NCBI GenBank assembly: GCA_947462335.1 | Contig: OX381707.1 | Location: 20,958,404 to 21,022,403 of the forward strand | DNA length: 64,000 nucleotides | Source: Harmothoe impar | Taxonomy: Eukaryota; Annelida; Polychaeta; Phyllodocida; Polynoidae | Direction of reading: 5' to 3' | Shown: positions 28,262-37,800 of the stretch, one piece after another | Position numbering within the stretch: position 1 is the stretch's first letter | Layout of the letters: every line of letters starts with the position of its first letter | Position numbers and translations under genes: made by a program | Notes under the pieces: model-generated | The model's database searches: none | Told to the model about the DNA's origin: nothing | The model's input: the letters and a program-made list of their open reading frames with translations, nothing else

Positions 28262-29566
28262 ATGGCTTACGTACACGAGAGCAGTAACGAGTGCGCGCTC
28301 TCTGAGCTCGACCTGCACACCGTAGCGCCGACTCAGACTACTATCTTAAAGTCGTCTTTCCTGGGGATAGAAACAAAAAACTCTTTAGAGGATGGAGGTA
28401 ACATAAATTTCACCATCAACAAGTCGCAAGAGTACACAGACCTGAACGAGAATTACCTTCATCTGGAATGTCAAGTGCTAAAGGACGGAGCGGCGATCGA
28501 GGACACCGACGCGGTAGCTCCGGTGAACAACTTGGCTCACTCGCTCTTCAAAGACGTCCAAGTCTCCATCGGCGGTTTCAAAGTGTCTGGCAACACCGAG
28601 ACCTACCCTTACCGAGCTTACTTGGAAGGGTTACTCAACTACAACAAAGACGTGAAGGACGGCGTCATGAGCGCCCAGGGGTGGCATGAAGATACGCCCG
28701 GTCAGTTTGACACGTTGACTGACGCGAATGCGGGGTACAAAGCGCGCAAGAAGCTAATCTCCAACAAGCGCTTTTCGCTGATGGCGCGACTGCACTTTGA
28801 CCTGGCTCATCAACCGAAGCTCATCGTTGGAGAGACAGAAATCAATCTCACTCTGAAACAAGCGGCGCCCTCTTTCTATCTGATGTGCGCCGCTGACGGA
28901 GGCTACAGCTTGAAGATCTACAAAGCAAAGCTCTACGTGCGACGCGTGCTGGTGGCGGACGCTGTAGCGGAAACGCACGAGAGAGCGGTGATAGAACACG
29001 GGCCCTTCGACTACCCGGTGAACAGAGTGGAGGTGACGACCTACGCCATCCCTCAAGGTAACAGAGATCACAGCTACACGCACTCCAACACAGGCCAGCT
29101 TCCCAAGTCGATGATGATTTGCTTCCTTGACCACGACGCCTTCAACGGTAGCTACACCAAGAACCCGTTCGAGATGAAGCATTACGACATCAGCTCGCTT
29201 CAAGTGATAGTGAACGATCAGAAAGTGCCGAACGACGCCTACGTGCCCGACTTTAAGACCAAAGCGGCCGTGAGAGAGTACTTGGCGCTACACACGGAAA
29301 CGGGGATGTACGAGGGCGCGCGCTCCTGCGGTATTTCATACGAACAATTCCTGAACGGTTACACGGTGTTCCCCCTCGACTTAACCCCAGACAGATCGCA
29401 CGACGGGTGTCGCGTGAACCTTATAAGAGCGGGTCAGCTGAGGGTGGAAGTCAGTTTCCGCTCGGCGCTACAAGCGACAACAACGGTGCTACTCTACTTG
29501 GTGTACGACAACGTCGTCGAGCTGACCCGAGATCGACACCCCGTCACCGACTACCACATGAACTGA
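28262..29566 (+). CDS. MCP: Major capsid protein (double jelly-roll type)
   Basis: The 434-aa frame starts at acacaATGG. Polinton capsid proteins are expected to fold as two jelly-rolls and assemble as trimeric capsomers. Landmarks are the N-terminal LDLHTVAPTQTTI, the LFKDVQVSIGG motif (95-105), and YPYRAYLEGLLNY (115-127), which is highly characteristic of the family. There is a Pro/Asp-rich mid-region and a C-terminal strand series ending before DRHPVTDYH. The length is at the short end of the family but no part looks missing. The TATA-like motif 62 bp upstream suggests its own transcript. Confidence 0.92.
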   Translation: MAYVHESSNECALSELDLHTVAPTQTTILKSSFLGIETKNSLEDGGNINFTINKSQEYTDLNENYLHLECQVLKDGAAIEDTDAVAPVNNLAHSLFKDVQVSIGGFKVSGNTETYPYRAYLEGLLNYNKDVKDGVMSAQGWHEDTPGQFDTLTDANAGYKARKKLISNKRFSLMARLHFDLAHQPKLIVGETEINLTLKQAAPSFYLMCAADGGYSLKIYKAKLYVRRVLVADAVAETHERAVIEHGPFDYPVNRVEVTTYAIPQGNRDHSYTHSNTGQLPKSMMICFLDHDAFNGSYTKNPFEMKHYDISSLQVIVNDQKVPNDAYVPDFKTKAAVREYLALHTETGMYEGARSCGISYEQFLNGYTVFPLDLTPDRSHDGCRVNLIRAGQLRVEVSFRSALQATTTVLLYLVYDNVVELTRDRHPVTDYHMN

Positions 29567-29595
29567 AGACAAGACGGCGGTACTTGGCGTATCGT

Positions 29596-30048
29596 ATGAA
29601 CACGCTTGAAATAAGCAGAGTGTTGAAGGAAAACGTTCACACAAAACATCGTTTCCTGGGCGTTTTCTCTTGTGACACTATTCCGAAGCACCCTATCAAA
29701 GACACTTGTTTCGTGAGCAACACAGATCCGCAACATTTACCAGGTCAGCATTGGGTGGCGTTTTACGTGTCGAGCACGGGTGAAGTGTACTACTTTGATT
29801 CCTTCGGCTTACCGCCGCTGAGTGCGGAGTTCTTGTCTTTCGTGGAACGCTCTGCTCCGTTCAAGTGGCAAAGAAACCGCATTCAACTACAAGACACTTC
29901 TGCTGACACCTGTGGACCTCATTGCGTTCATTTCCTAATTGAAGCATGTCGAACAAGAAACCCCAAGAAGTGCGTCATGCGCATGAGCAAAATCCCAAAG
30001 CTGAGCGACCGGGTCGTGAGTCAGAAGCTATCGATGATGCTGTTGTGA
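29596..30048 (+). CDS. PRO: Adenovirus-type cysteine protease (maturation protease)
   Basis: The 150-aa frame starts at ATG 29596, 30 bases after the capsid stop; upstream in-frame ATGs lie inside the capsid gene and are not preferred. Catalytic residues of the adenain/Ulp1-like clan are all visible: His52 (GQHWVAFY), Asp68 (YYFDSFG), the oxyanion Gln99 and Cys106 (DTCGPHC). The Gln-to-Cys distance of 7 residues agrees with adenovirus protease. It presumably cleaves minor virion proteins during capsid maturation. It overlaps the next ORF by 103 bases in another frame. Confidence 0.92.
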   Translation: MNTLEISRVLKENVHTKHRFLGVFSCDTIPKHPIKDTCFVSNTDPQHLPGQHWVAFYVSSTGEVYYFDSFGLPPLSAEFLSFVERSAPFKWQRNRIQLQDTSADTCGPHCVHFLIEACRTRNPKKCVMRMSKIPKLSDRVVSQKLSMMLL

Positions 30049-30245
30049 CGGGTTGTTGCGATGGCGGCCGTTTCATGGAGGCAAAGATTCTCTGCCTTGC
30101 CGAAATGGTGTTGGATTTATCCAAAGTCGTGCAATGTCTATTGGAGAAAAGTCGTCCGGGGTGTGGTGGTGCGAGTGACGGCGGCGTGAGACTTTGCGGC
30201 CTGTTGAGTTGCTGCAAATCGAAGAAGCAAGCTAAAAAAGCATAA
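29946..30245 (+). CDS. Orphan 99-aa cysteine-rich protein overlapping the protease gene
   Basis: The ATG (agcATGTC) lies inside the protease gene in a different frame, and the ORF continues 197 bases beyond the protease stop. The protein has a charged N-terminal half, then a helical segment with Cys (KILCLAEMVLDLSKVVQCLL) and a C-terminus CGLLSCCKSKKQAKKA. The tail resembles a palmitoylated polybasic membrane anchor. Without it this stretch would be an unusually long 3' UTR for such a compact element. Two AATAAA signals follow at 30275 and 30282. It could also be a chance frame. Confidence 0.4.
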   Translation: MSNKKPQEVRHAHEQNPKAERPGRESEAIDDAVVTGCCDGGRFMEAKILCLAEMVLDLSKVVQCLLEKSRPGCGGASDGGVRLCGLLSCCKSKKQAKKA

Positions 30246-30274
30246 ACTTGTGTGTTTTTTCTGATTGAAATGAA

Positions 30275-30287
30275 AATAAAGAATAAA
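30275..30287 (+). terminator. Tandem poly(A) signals after the rightward gene block
   Basis: AATAAAGAATAAA ends 42 bp after the last stop and just before the right terminal inverted repeat. Confidence 0.7.
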
Positions 30288-30308
30288 ATGAAAAGAAAAG
30301 AAATTATC

Positions 30309-30747
30309 TTGTTGTGTTTTTATTTCTATATATAAGTTACATAACTTTTTTTTGTTTGTTTGTTTACAAACAGTCACGTGTCACGTGGTGTTGTTTACAA
30401 ACAAGAAAGCCACGTGGTGTTGTTTACAAACAAACCCTAAGTAGGTCACGTTACCCTAGTTACCAGAATGCCGGCTTCTGATTGGCTGAGCCTAAGTAGG
30501 TCACGTGACGTAAGTAGGTCACGTTACCATGGTTACCAGAATGCCGGCCTCTGATTGGCTGAGAGCTTCTAAGTAGGTCAGTAGGTCACCCAGAATGCTG
30601 GCTTCTGATTGGCTGAGAGCCCTAAGTAGGTCACGTTACCATGGCAACGGGTCACGTGACCAAATGGAGGCCTCTGATTGGCTGCATGTCGATTGAGTAA
30701 TAAACAGTACTTAACTATAGTCCCGTTCCGATACATACTATACTACT
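30309..30747 (-). repeat. Right terminal inverted repeat of the Polinton-type element
   Basis: Inverse of the left terminus. Differences are concentrated at the inner edge, where this copy has extra A/T-rich bases (GTTTGTTTGTTTAC and ttttttttg). An outward-facing AATAAA is at 30699-30704. Three TGTTTACAAACA palindromes and several CACGTG boxes are present. Confidence 0.9.
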
Positions 30748-30753
30748 AATAGC
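30748..30753. other. Right target-site duplication AATAGC
   Basis: Exact match to 20234-20239. Confidence 0.9.
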
Positions 30754-31415
30754 TAATTCATACAAACATAGAGGTATGTAGGTTAGGGGAATTCCTGCCA
30801 TATCCCCAAATCTATATTGAGAGTATTTCTACCCTTTAGTTACAGATTGCTAACACATATGTGGATGTCATACCAATGGGAGTTTCCTTGCAGCTATTGT
30901 ACCATAGAAGTAACCACAAAAGAGGTGTCTGTGCCCTACACATATCTGTTTTGTCTCAATTATATCAAAACATTGATTCCTTTACATTTTCTAACATCCC
31001 CAATAGATAAATCTCAGGATTCTCCATAACATGAATGTGTATTCCCAAAAATATGATTAAAATCAACATAGAAATTATGCAATTCATTCCCCAACTTTAT
31101 ACAGAATGCATGTTATACTGATGCCACCTACAGGGAAAATCCTGAATCAGACCCTGGTTGACGAGTCTAGGGCTGGCATGAGTCAGGTTTTGGGCCGGCA
31201 CATACCAAGTGTATCTTCTATCTGACAACTACAGCTAGAGGACCCACTCTCTTGTCACTTAGAAGAGTCTGCAGACGAGTTTACTTTTTGAGTGTACAAG
31301 CAAAATAATAAACTACTTCTAGACAGATTTAGGGCTAGCAGTCCAGAATTGAAGATGCTGTGCCTGGTTTGCAGGGAGCCACACTTTTCCACCGGGTCTG
31401 AAGTCCAGGGGACCA
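30754..31415. other. Spacer, no gene seen
   Basis: Unique-looking AT-rich sequence with only a 70-codon unsupported frame. I checked it, and the left flank, for polymerase-like coding sequence and saw none. Confidence 0.45.
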
Positions 31416-32660
31416 TCAAATCAAAAGACCCACTGACCCCCTCCCAAAACATTCTGTCCCCGACTCCACCCAGGTCCACCCAGGTCCTCCCCACCAGGTC
31501 CAACCAATTTGTGTACCTGAAGACCTACTGTCCCGCTCCCTAAAGTTTCTGTCTGCCCAGGTCCTCCCCCAGGTCCAACCAATTTGTGTAGCGAACGCTG
31601 AAGACCTACTGTCTTGCTCCCTAAAGTTTCTGTCTGCCCAGGTCCCGCCCAGGTCCAACCAATTGGTGTACCAGCCCCTGAAGACCTACTGTCCCGCTCC
31701 CTAAAGTTTCTGTCTGCCCAGGTCCCCCCCCCAGGTCCAACCAATTTGTGTACCGACCCCTGAAGACCTACTGTCCCGCTCCCTAAAGTTTCTGCCTGCC
31801 CAGGTCCTCCCCCAGGTCCAACCAATTTGTGTACCGAACGCTGAAGACCTACTGTCCTGCTCCCTAAAGTTTCTGTCTGCCCAGGTCCCCGCCCAGGTCC
31901 AACCAATTGGTGTACCGGCCCCTGAAGACCTACTGTCCCGCTCCCTAAAGTTTCTGACTGCCCAGGTCCCCCCCCTCCCCAGGTCCAACCAATTGGTGTA
32001 CCAGCCCCTGAAGACCCACTGTCCCGCTCATTAAAGTTTTGATCTGCCCAGGTCCACCCCCAGGTCCAACCAATTTGTGTACCGACCCCTGAAGACCTAC
32101 CGTCCCGCTCCCTAAAGTTTCTGCCTGCCCAGGTCCTCCCCCAGGTCCAACCAATTTGTGTACCGAACGCTGAAGACCTACTCTCTTGCTCCCTAAAGTT
32201 TCTGTCTGCCCAGGTCCCCGCCCAGGTCCAACCAATTAATGTACCAGCCCCTGAAGACCTACTGTCCCGCTCCCTAAAGTTTCTGTCTGCCCAGGTCCCC
32301 CCCCCCCCAGGTCCAACCAATTTGTGTACCGACCCCTGAAGACCTACTGTCCCGCTCCCTAAAGGTTCTGCCTGCCCAGGTCCTCCCCCAGGTCCAACCA
32401 ATTTGTGTACCGAATGCCGAAGACCTACTGTCCTGCTCCCTAAAGTTTCTGTCTGCCCAGGTCCCCGCCCAGGTCCAACCAATTGGTGTACCAGCCCCTG
32501 AAGACCTACTGTCCCGCTCCCTAAAGTTTCTGACTGCCCAGGTCCCCCCCCCCCTCCCCAGGTCCAACCAATTGGTGTACCAGCCCCTGAAGACCCACTG
32601 TCCCGCTCATTAAAGTTTTGATCTGCCCAGGTCCACCCCAAGGTCCAACCAATTAAGTGT
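31416..32660. repeat. ~82-bp minisatellite with ~577-bp higher-order repeat
   Basis: Fifteen anchors of CAACCAATT lie between 31501 and 32646 at 75-89 bp spacing. Each monomer contains CTGAAGACCTACTGTCC, CTCCCTAAAGTTTCTG and TGCCCAGGTCC. Distinct monomer variants recur every seven monomers: anchors 31738/32315, 31819/32395, 31900/32476, 31986/32565 and 32068/32646 are 576-579 bp apart. A 436-codon minus-strand frame is an artefact of the repeat. Confidence 0.92.
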
Positions 32661-34332
32661 TGCCTCATATGTATGGGTGCCTTCTGAAAATACATATTGA
32701 CCAAATCATTTCTCTGAAAGATTCCCCCCACATTTTCTTCAATAGAAACCTTAATAATAATTATTGTCTGATTGAAAAACCGTAAAAAGCTCCAGATAGC
32801 CAGTGTTTAGGGCTCCATGATGTGGACCTTTTCTTGTCTGTAGGCCCGTGGGGGGGGGACGCGTCCCCCCCCCCGTCCCCCCCATTGGCTACGGGCCTGA
32901 GATTCATTAAGGGAGTGTTCATTTGTGTTCATTTTTTACCTGTTTCAATTCACAGGGGGGAATGGTGAGATCTTGTGCGGAAGCCCGAAAGATGCACATG
33001 GAATATTTTGTGCCCCCCGGCCGAAATCCCGCCCCCTTTAAACTATATAACACATGGGCTTTTTCTTTCTAAAAAGGGGCAAAATTTTTTACGCCCCCCC
33101 TCCCCCCCCCACTCAGGAGGGGTCGAACATTTTTGCGCCCGCCCCAACCCAACACCCCCTAAGCGACATAGACATGCGACATTTTATAATGGCCATTTCT
33201 AAATGGATTGAAAATGAAATGGATAAGACTAAGGTTAGTTGGTCAGTGTATACTGACAACCCCTACAGTACAGTCAACTCCCTCTCAAACGACCACCCCT
33301 CTAGGACGACCACCTCGCCATTGCTACCACTTGTGGAAAGTCCTGACCATTTTTCCCTTCGTTTTGATATAAAAAAACTCTCTCTGATGCGATCACACCC
33401 TCTGACCACTAAACTTCCGGTCCAAAAGCACACTTTTCTCATTCGCTGGTCCCCCGTCCATTATCAAGGACGCAGGTCGCTAGCGCGGGGTCACACTCTC
33501 CATCTTTGGCAAAGTTCAAAACATGTGTACAGGGGAGTGTACGTCGCGCATGTGCCTGCACATGCGTGATGTACACTCTCCTGCACATGTTTTGAACTTT
33601 GCCAAAGGTAGAGAGTGATGGATGACGTCATAGGTGACGTGTTAGCTCTTAGAGAGCTAGTACTAGATAGCCAGGGCCTGCGAGTTAGCCCACGGCACCC
33701 GTGGGGACCAGCGAACCTTTTCTCAGTGGTCGGAAATCTGAGGACAAGAAGCCCCCCCCCCCCACCCCCACACTCTCACTAGTGGCCGGCCATATCAAAG
33801 GGGGTAGGCGCCCGGGGGTAGGCGAGGGATGCTCTCTCACATAGCCCCCTCCCATTCCTCTCACAGGTCCTTACCTACTGGCTACACATATGAGCCGGCC
33901 ATATCAAAGGGGGGGTGGGGGGCTGGGGATGCTCTCACATAGCCCTCCCCCGCCCGTCTCCCCCCCCCCTCACATGTCTGTACTCCCCATCTTTGATAAC
34001 GACCGATGCTTACCTCAAGGAGCACTTGCTTACAATAAGCTTTTGCTATGTTTAATTCTAATACAGTTTAAAAAGAAAACACCTACCAGGAGTGTATATG
34101 AGGTAGTCGTAGATATTTGGGTAATGTTATGGTGACCTGTGGATTATTGGGCTTAGTGACATGCGACTTGGGAAATATAAGAGATAGTGACATGGTGCAA
34201 GGGGGGTGGTCTGTTTCTGGCAAAAAAAAAGTGTGTACATAATTAATGGATGGCCCCTTAAGAAGAATGCAATGTCCCACGACTTGTGGTGCCACCTCAC
34301 GGCTCAAACCGGCATACACGACTAGCGCCCTC
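32661..34332. other. Repeat-rich spacer, no gene seen
   Basis: Contains G/C-runs near 32855-32885, 33095-33115 and 33755, an ATTAAGGGAGTGTTCATTTG motif (32906) related to the MITE at 40559, and repeated GAGCCGGCCATATCAAAGGGGG patches at about 33787 and 33894. Confidence 0.4.
33493..33617. repeat. Long imperfect palindrome (~125 bp)
   Basis: CACTCTCCATCTTTGGCAAA at the left pairs with TTTGCCAAAGGTAGAGAGTG at the right. TTCAAAACATGTG and CACATGTTTTGAA, then GGAGTGTAC and GTACACTCTCC, and GCGCATGTGC near the centre continue the pairing. Small foldback element or MITE. Confidence 0.8.
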
Positions 34333-34337
34333 TGGTG
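34333..34337. other. Target-site duplication TGGTG of the LTR retrotransposon (left)
   Basis: Matches TGGTG at 39379-39383 exactly. Confidence 0.85.
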
Positions 34338-34567
34338 TGTGGCATCCTGCTTTGCTGGATGTCTTAATACTTAGTATTATTATAAGTGACAACAACTCTG
34401 AATCTAGATCTCAGGATGTATTGACCAACCTCCGGTGTATCGCATAACACGCACGATGCACAGACAATTCCCAGACGCTTAGTACGCCTGTATCTCGCTA
34501 GATGGCGCTACCATAGCGGCGGCGTCTGTGATAGACGTTTCCCGCCCTGAGGCTGCGTCATACGACA
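34338..34567 (-). repeat. 3' LTR of the Ty3/gypsy element (230 bp)
   Basis: On the minus strand it starts TGTCGTATGAC and ends GATGCCACA. One base (ccggtg versus ccgatg) distinguishes it from the 5' LTR. A polypurine tract AAAAAAGGGAGA (34579-34568 on the minus strand) directly precedes it. Confidence 0.92.
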
Positions 34568-34836
34568 TCTCCCTTTTTTAAGGAGTATTATGTTAAGACA
34601 TACTTAGAAGTGTTCTTGAAGTGTTCATGACATAATAGTTACTATGAAGTTACTCTCAAGTAAAGATATATATGTATATGTATGTCTCTGGAAATAAGTC
34701 AGTTACATGTTACTCAATGTTCAATGTAATAGTCAATGTTCAAATGCACTAGTCAATGTTCAAACATAATAGACAATGTTCTTTTGTCACTTTAGAATAT
34801 TCCTGACTTATTAATGTATCTGAAAGGGAATAGTTA

Positions 34837-37800
34837 TTAAACTTCTTCAATCAGTCTCTTCGTCGCGACTCTAGGTCTCGACGACTTCCTTGGTCCCGGA
34901 TCGGGCACACGGGGTGTGGCACCTCGATCAGGAGTCGGTGGAGGGACCACTGGAGGTATATCAGTGATCTCCACTGGAGGCATATGATCACTAGGCGGAG
35001 TGACCACTTTGGTTAGTATGGTGGTCGGATCGATGTTGTCATTTTGTCCGGGCCCGAGATTTCTCGTCATTCTGCGGTTACGTCTCACTAGTCCATTCGG
35101 TGTTGAGATTATATATGATCTCGGTCCGGGGGCTTTTCCTATGACCTTCCCTTCCACTCGTAGGTCGGGTAGCCATGCTCGGTCTCCTGGTGACAGTTCG
35201 TCTGCTTCTGTGACTCGGTGGCGTTGGTTGTAGTTCACTGCCATCTGCTTCCGGTATTCCTTCTCCTTCCTTCGAACCAGCGCTGCATCTGGAATGCGCG
35301 GTTTAAGTTCATCCGGGTGACACGGCACCAGTGATTTTAGTCTGCGACCAATGTTCAGCTGAGCCGGGGAGAATCCTGACAGTAGAGGGGTGTTGCGATA
35401 AGAAATAAGGGCAAGGTACTCATCGTCAGCCTTATTAAGGATCGCTTTGATGGTTTGCACCGCTCTCTCTACTTCTCCGTTACTTTGTGCGTATCTTGGA
35501 GATGACGTGATGTGTTGAAATCCGTATTCTGCTGCAAAGTTTTTGAACTCCGCTGATGCGAATTGAGGACCGTTGTCGCTGAACAGTATGTCGGGTATAC
35601 CTTGATGGAAGAATGCTCTTTTCATCTTCTTTACTGTCTCAGTGGTATCAACGTTCTTGCCAACTTGGCACACTTCCACGTCTCTAGAATAGTAGTCTAT
35701 GATGAGGAGGTACATGGACCCCTTATGGTGGAAAAAGTCTGCCGCTACTCTAGACCACGGTCGTTCTGGGAACTCAGTTCCTTTCATCGGTTCGACACGT
35801 TCACGTCTGTACTTTTCACAAATGTTACAATTTTTCACTGTCTTTTCGATGTCTTTGGACATTCCTGGCCACCACACTGATGCGTTGGCATTCTCACGGG
35901 TCTTAGTGATGCCCTGATGCCCATCATGTAGATGGCGTAAGACGTCAATCCTCAGACTTGCTGGGATCACAAGCTGTTTTCCTCGAAGGAGTAGTCCATC
36001 GTGAACTGTAAGGTTGCCCTGTTCGTTCCAGAACTTAACCAAAGGTCCGTAGACGTCACGTCTGTTCTCCGGCCACCCATGTTCAATATGGTGTATCACT
36101 ACCTTCAGGACATCGTCTTTCTTTAGCTCTGACCGTATCTCATTGAGTCTCTGGTCAGATGATGGTAGACAGACGAGTACTGCTTGTACGTATGCGTCAG
36201 ATTCCTTACGTAGTTCTTCTTGCTTATGAAGTTCTTCGCTCTCCAGCATATGCTCACCAAGAGGCGCTCTTGACAAGGTATCTGCGGTCATTAGACTTTT
36301 ACCTGGCACGTGACTGACTGTGAAGTCGAACCGCATCAATCTCAGTCGGAATCTTTGGATCCTCACTGGCAGTTCGTCGATCAGTTTGGTTGAGAATAGT
36401 GGCACAAGCGGTTTATGGTCAGTCTCCACGTGGACTCGCATACCGATAACTAAGTTACTCCAGTGTTCGAGTGCCCATGTGGTCGCTAATGCTTCCTTCT
36501 CAATTTGCGCGTATCGGCATTCAGTCTTTGTCATTGACCTGCTGGCGTATGCAACGGCTTTCAGTCTTCCATCTTTTTGACGTTGTCTCAGAACTGCCCC
36601 AAGACCGTAGCTACTTGCGTCTGCTGACACGATCGTTTCACGTTCGGGGTCATACAAAGCGAGAGCTTCGTCCGAAGCTAGTTCCTGTTTCAGTTTCTCA
36701 AACACTTTCTTTTGTGGAAGATCCCAAGTCCATGCAGAATCTTTCTTGAGGAGATCTCTGACTGGTTTGGTGATTTCGGCAAGGTTCGGCAGGAATTTCA
36801 TCTGTTGATTCACCATGCCGAGGAATCGTCTGACATCTGGGACGTCTTTGGGGTCTGGCATCTCTATGATGGCTTTGACCTTCGCTGGATCCTTCCTGAT
36901 GCCATCGGCATCTATCACCTGGCCAAGGTAGCGAAGCTTGGTTGTGGAGAACACACACTTGTCTTGGTTTAGAGTGATGCCGCTCTCTTGGAGGCGGTTT
37001 AGCACTTTCGCCAAGCGTTCATCATGCTCTTGTTTGTCCTTTCCAATCACAAGAATGTCATCCATGTGACACAACACTCCTTGTAGTCCAGTCAGTTCTT
37101 TGTCCATTCTCTTTTGGAAGTGTTCAGGAGCAGATGATATACCGTAGGGAAGTCTCCTGAACATGTACCTTCCGAACGGTGTGATGAATGTCGTCAGCTT
37201 TGCACTCTCTTGAGTCAACATTACCTGGTGGAAGCCAGAATTTGCATCTAGCTTGGAGAATACAGCTCCGCTTGAAATACACGCCAGGGTCTCCTCTACC
37301 TTTTTCATCTGGTAGAGTTCACGTCGGACGCCCTGGTTGAGTCTTGTCAAGTCCACACACAGCCGTAGGTTCCCGTTTGGTTTATGTACAACCACCATGG
37401 GTGCACACCAGTCCGTTGGTTCGTCCACGGGCTCGATAACTTCTGACTTTACTAATGCTGCGATTTCCTGCTCTACCTTTTTCATCAGAGGCTTTGGCAC
37501 ACTACGTGGAGTATAGAGGCAGAATGGTTTAGCATCATCTTTGAGTCTTATAGCATATTCACCTTTCAGCTTACCGAGTCCTGTAAAGAGCTTCGGGTAA
37601 GCTTTGACCACTTCGTCCTTCGTGTCCAACTTTGGGATTTCACTGTTCACGGCTTTGACCCTATAGGCACCAGGGATGTTAGGTATCAGTCCTAGTTTCT
37701 CGATTGCAGGTTGTCCGAGGAGAAGCGATTTCACGCCTCGCACTACGTAGACGTCTTCGTGGACGGTAGTGTCTCCGCGACTCAACTGCATACGAGCACA

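Larger units (their letters stand above)
20240..30747. mobile_element. Polinton/Maverick-type virus-like transposon, 10,508 bp, apparently without polymerase B
   Basis: The element starts AGTAGTATAG and ends CTATACTACT inside AATAGC duplications. Terminal inverted repeats run about 0.42 kb, and roughly 393 bp align with only four differences by eye. Left arm: an Ala-rich gene (-) and a 216-aa orphan (+). Right arm, all +: packaging ATPase, a small KKKRR/GGF protein, a 398-aa Polinton-associated protein, chromodomain integrase, penton-type minor capsid protein, a small basic glycine-rich protein, major capsid protein, adenovirus-type protease and a 99-aa orphan. No introns, frameshifts or stops were found in these genes. 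Known Polintons are usually 15-20 kb and encode a protein-primed DNA polymerase B; none was found here. Intact ORFs and near-identical termini indicate a recent insertion. Confidence 0.93.

Noticed and set aside
28754..29203. 149-codon minus-strand frame inside the major capsid gene
   Set aside because: Opposite-strand shadow of a clearly identified gene.
20240..30747. Interpretation as a Ginger-type transposon or an integrated adenovirus
   Set aside because: The integrase plus chromodomain alone could suggest Ginger, but capsid, penton, ATPase and protease genes do not. The gene set, 6-bp duplication and termini fit the Polinton group rather than an adenovirus.
30754..31415. Search for polymerase B fragments in the flanks of the element
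   Set aside because: Neither this flank nor 20134-20233 has a long frame or polymerase-like motifs, and the duplications place the boundaries firmly inside.
31421..32731. 436-codon minus-strand open frame rich in GWTWG and ETLGS repeats
   Set aside because: It is the 82-bp minisatellite read through; three frames are open and no start, splice or family support exists.
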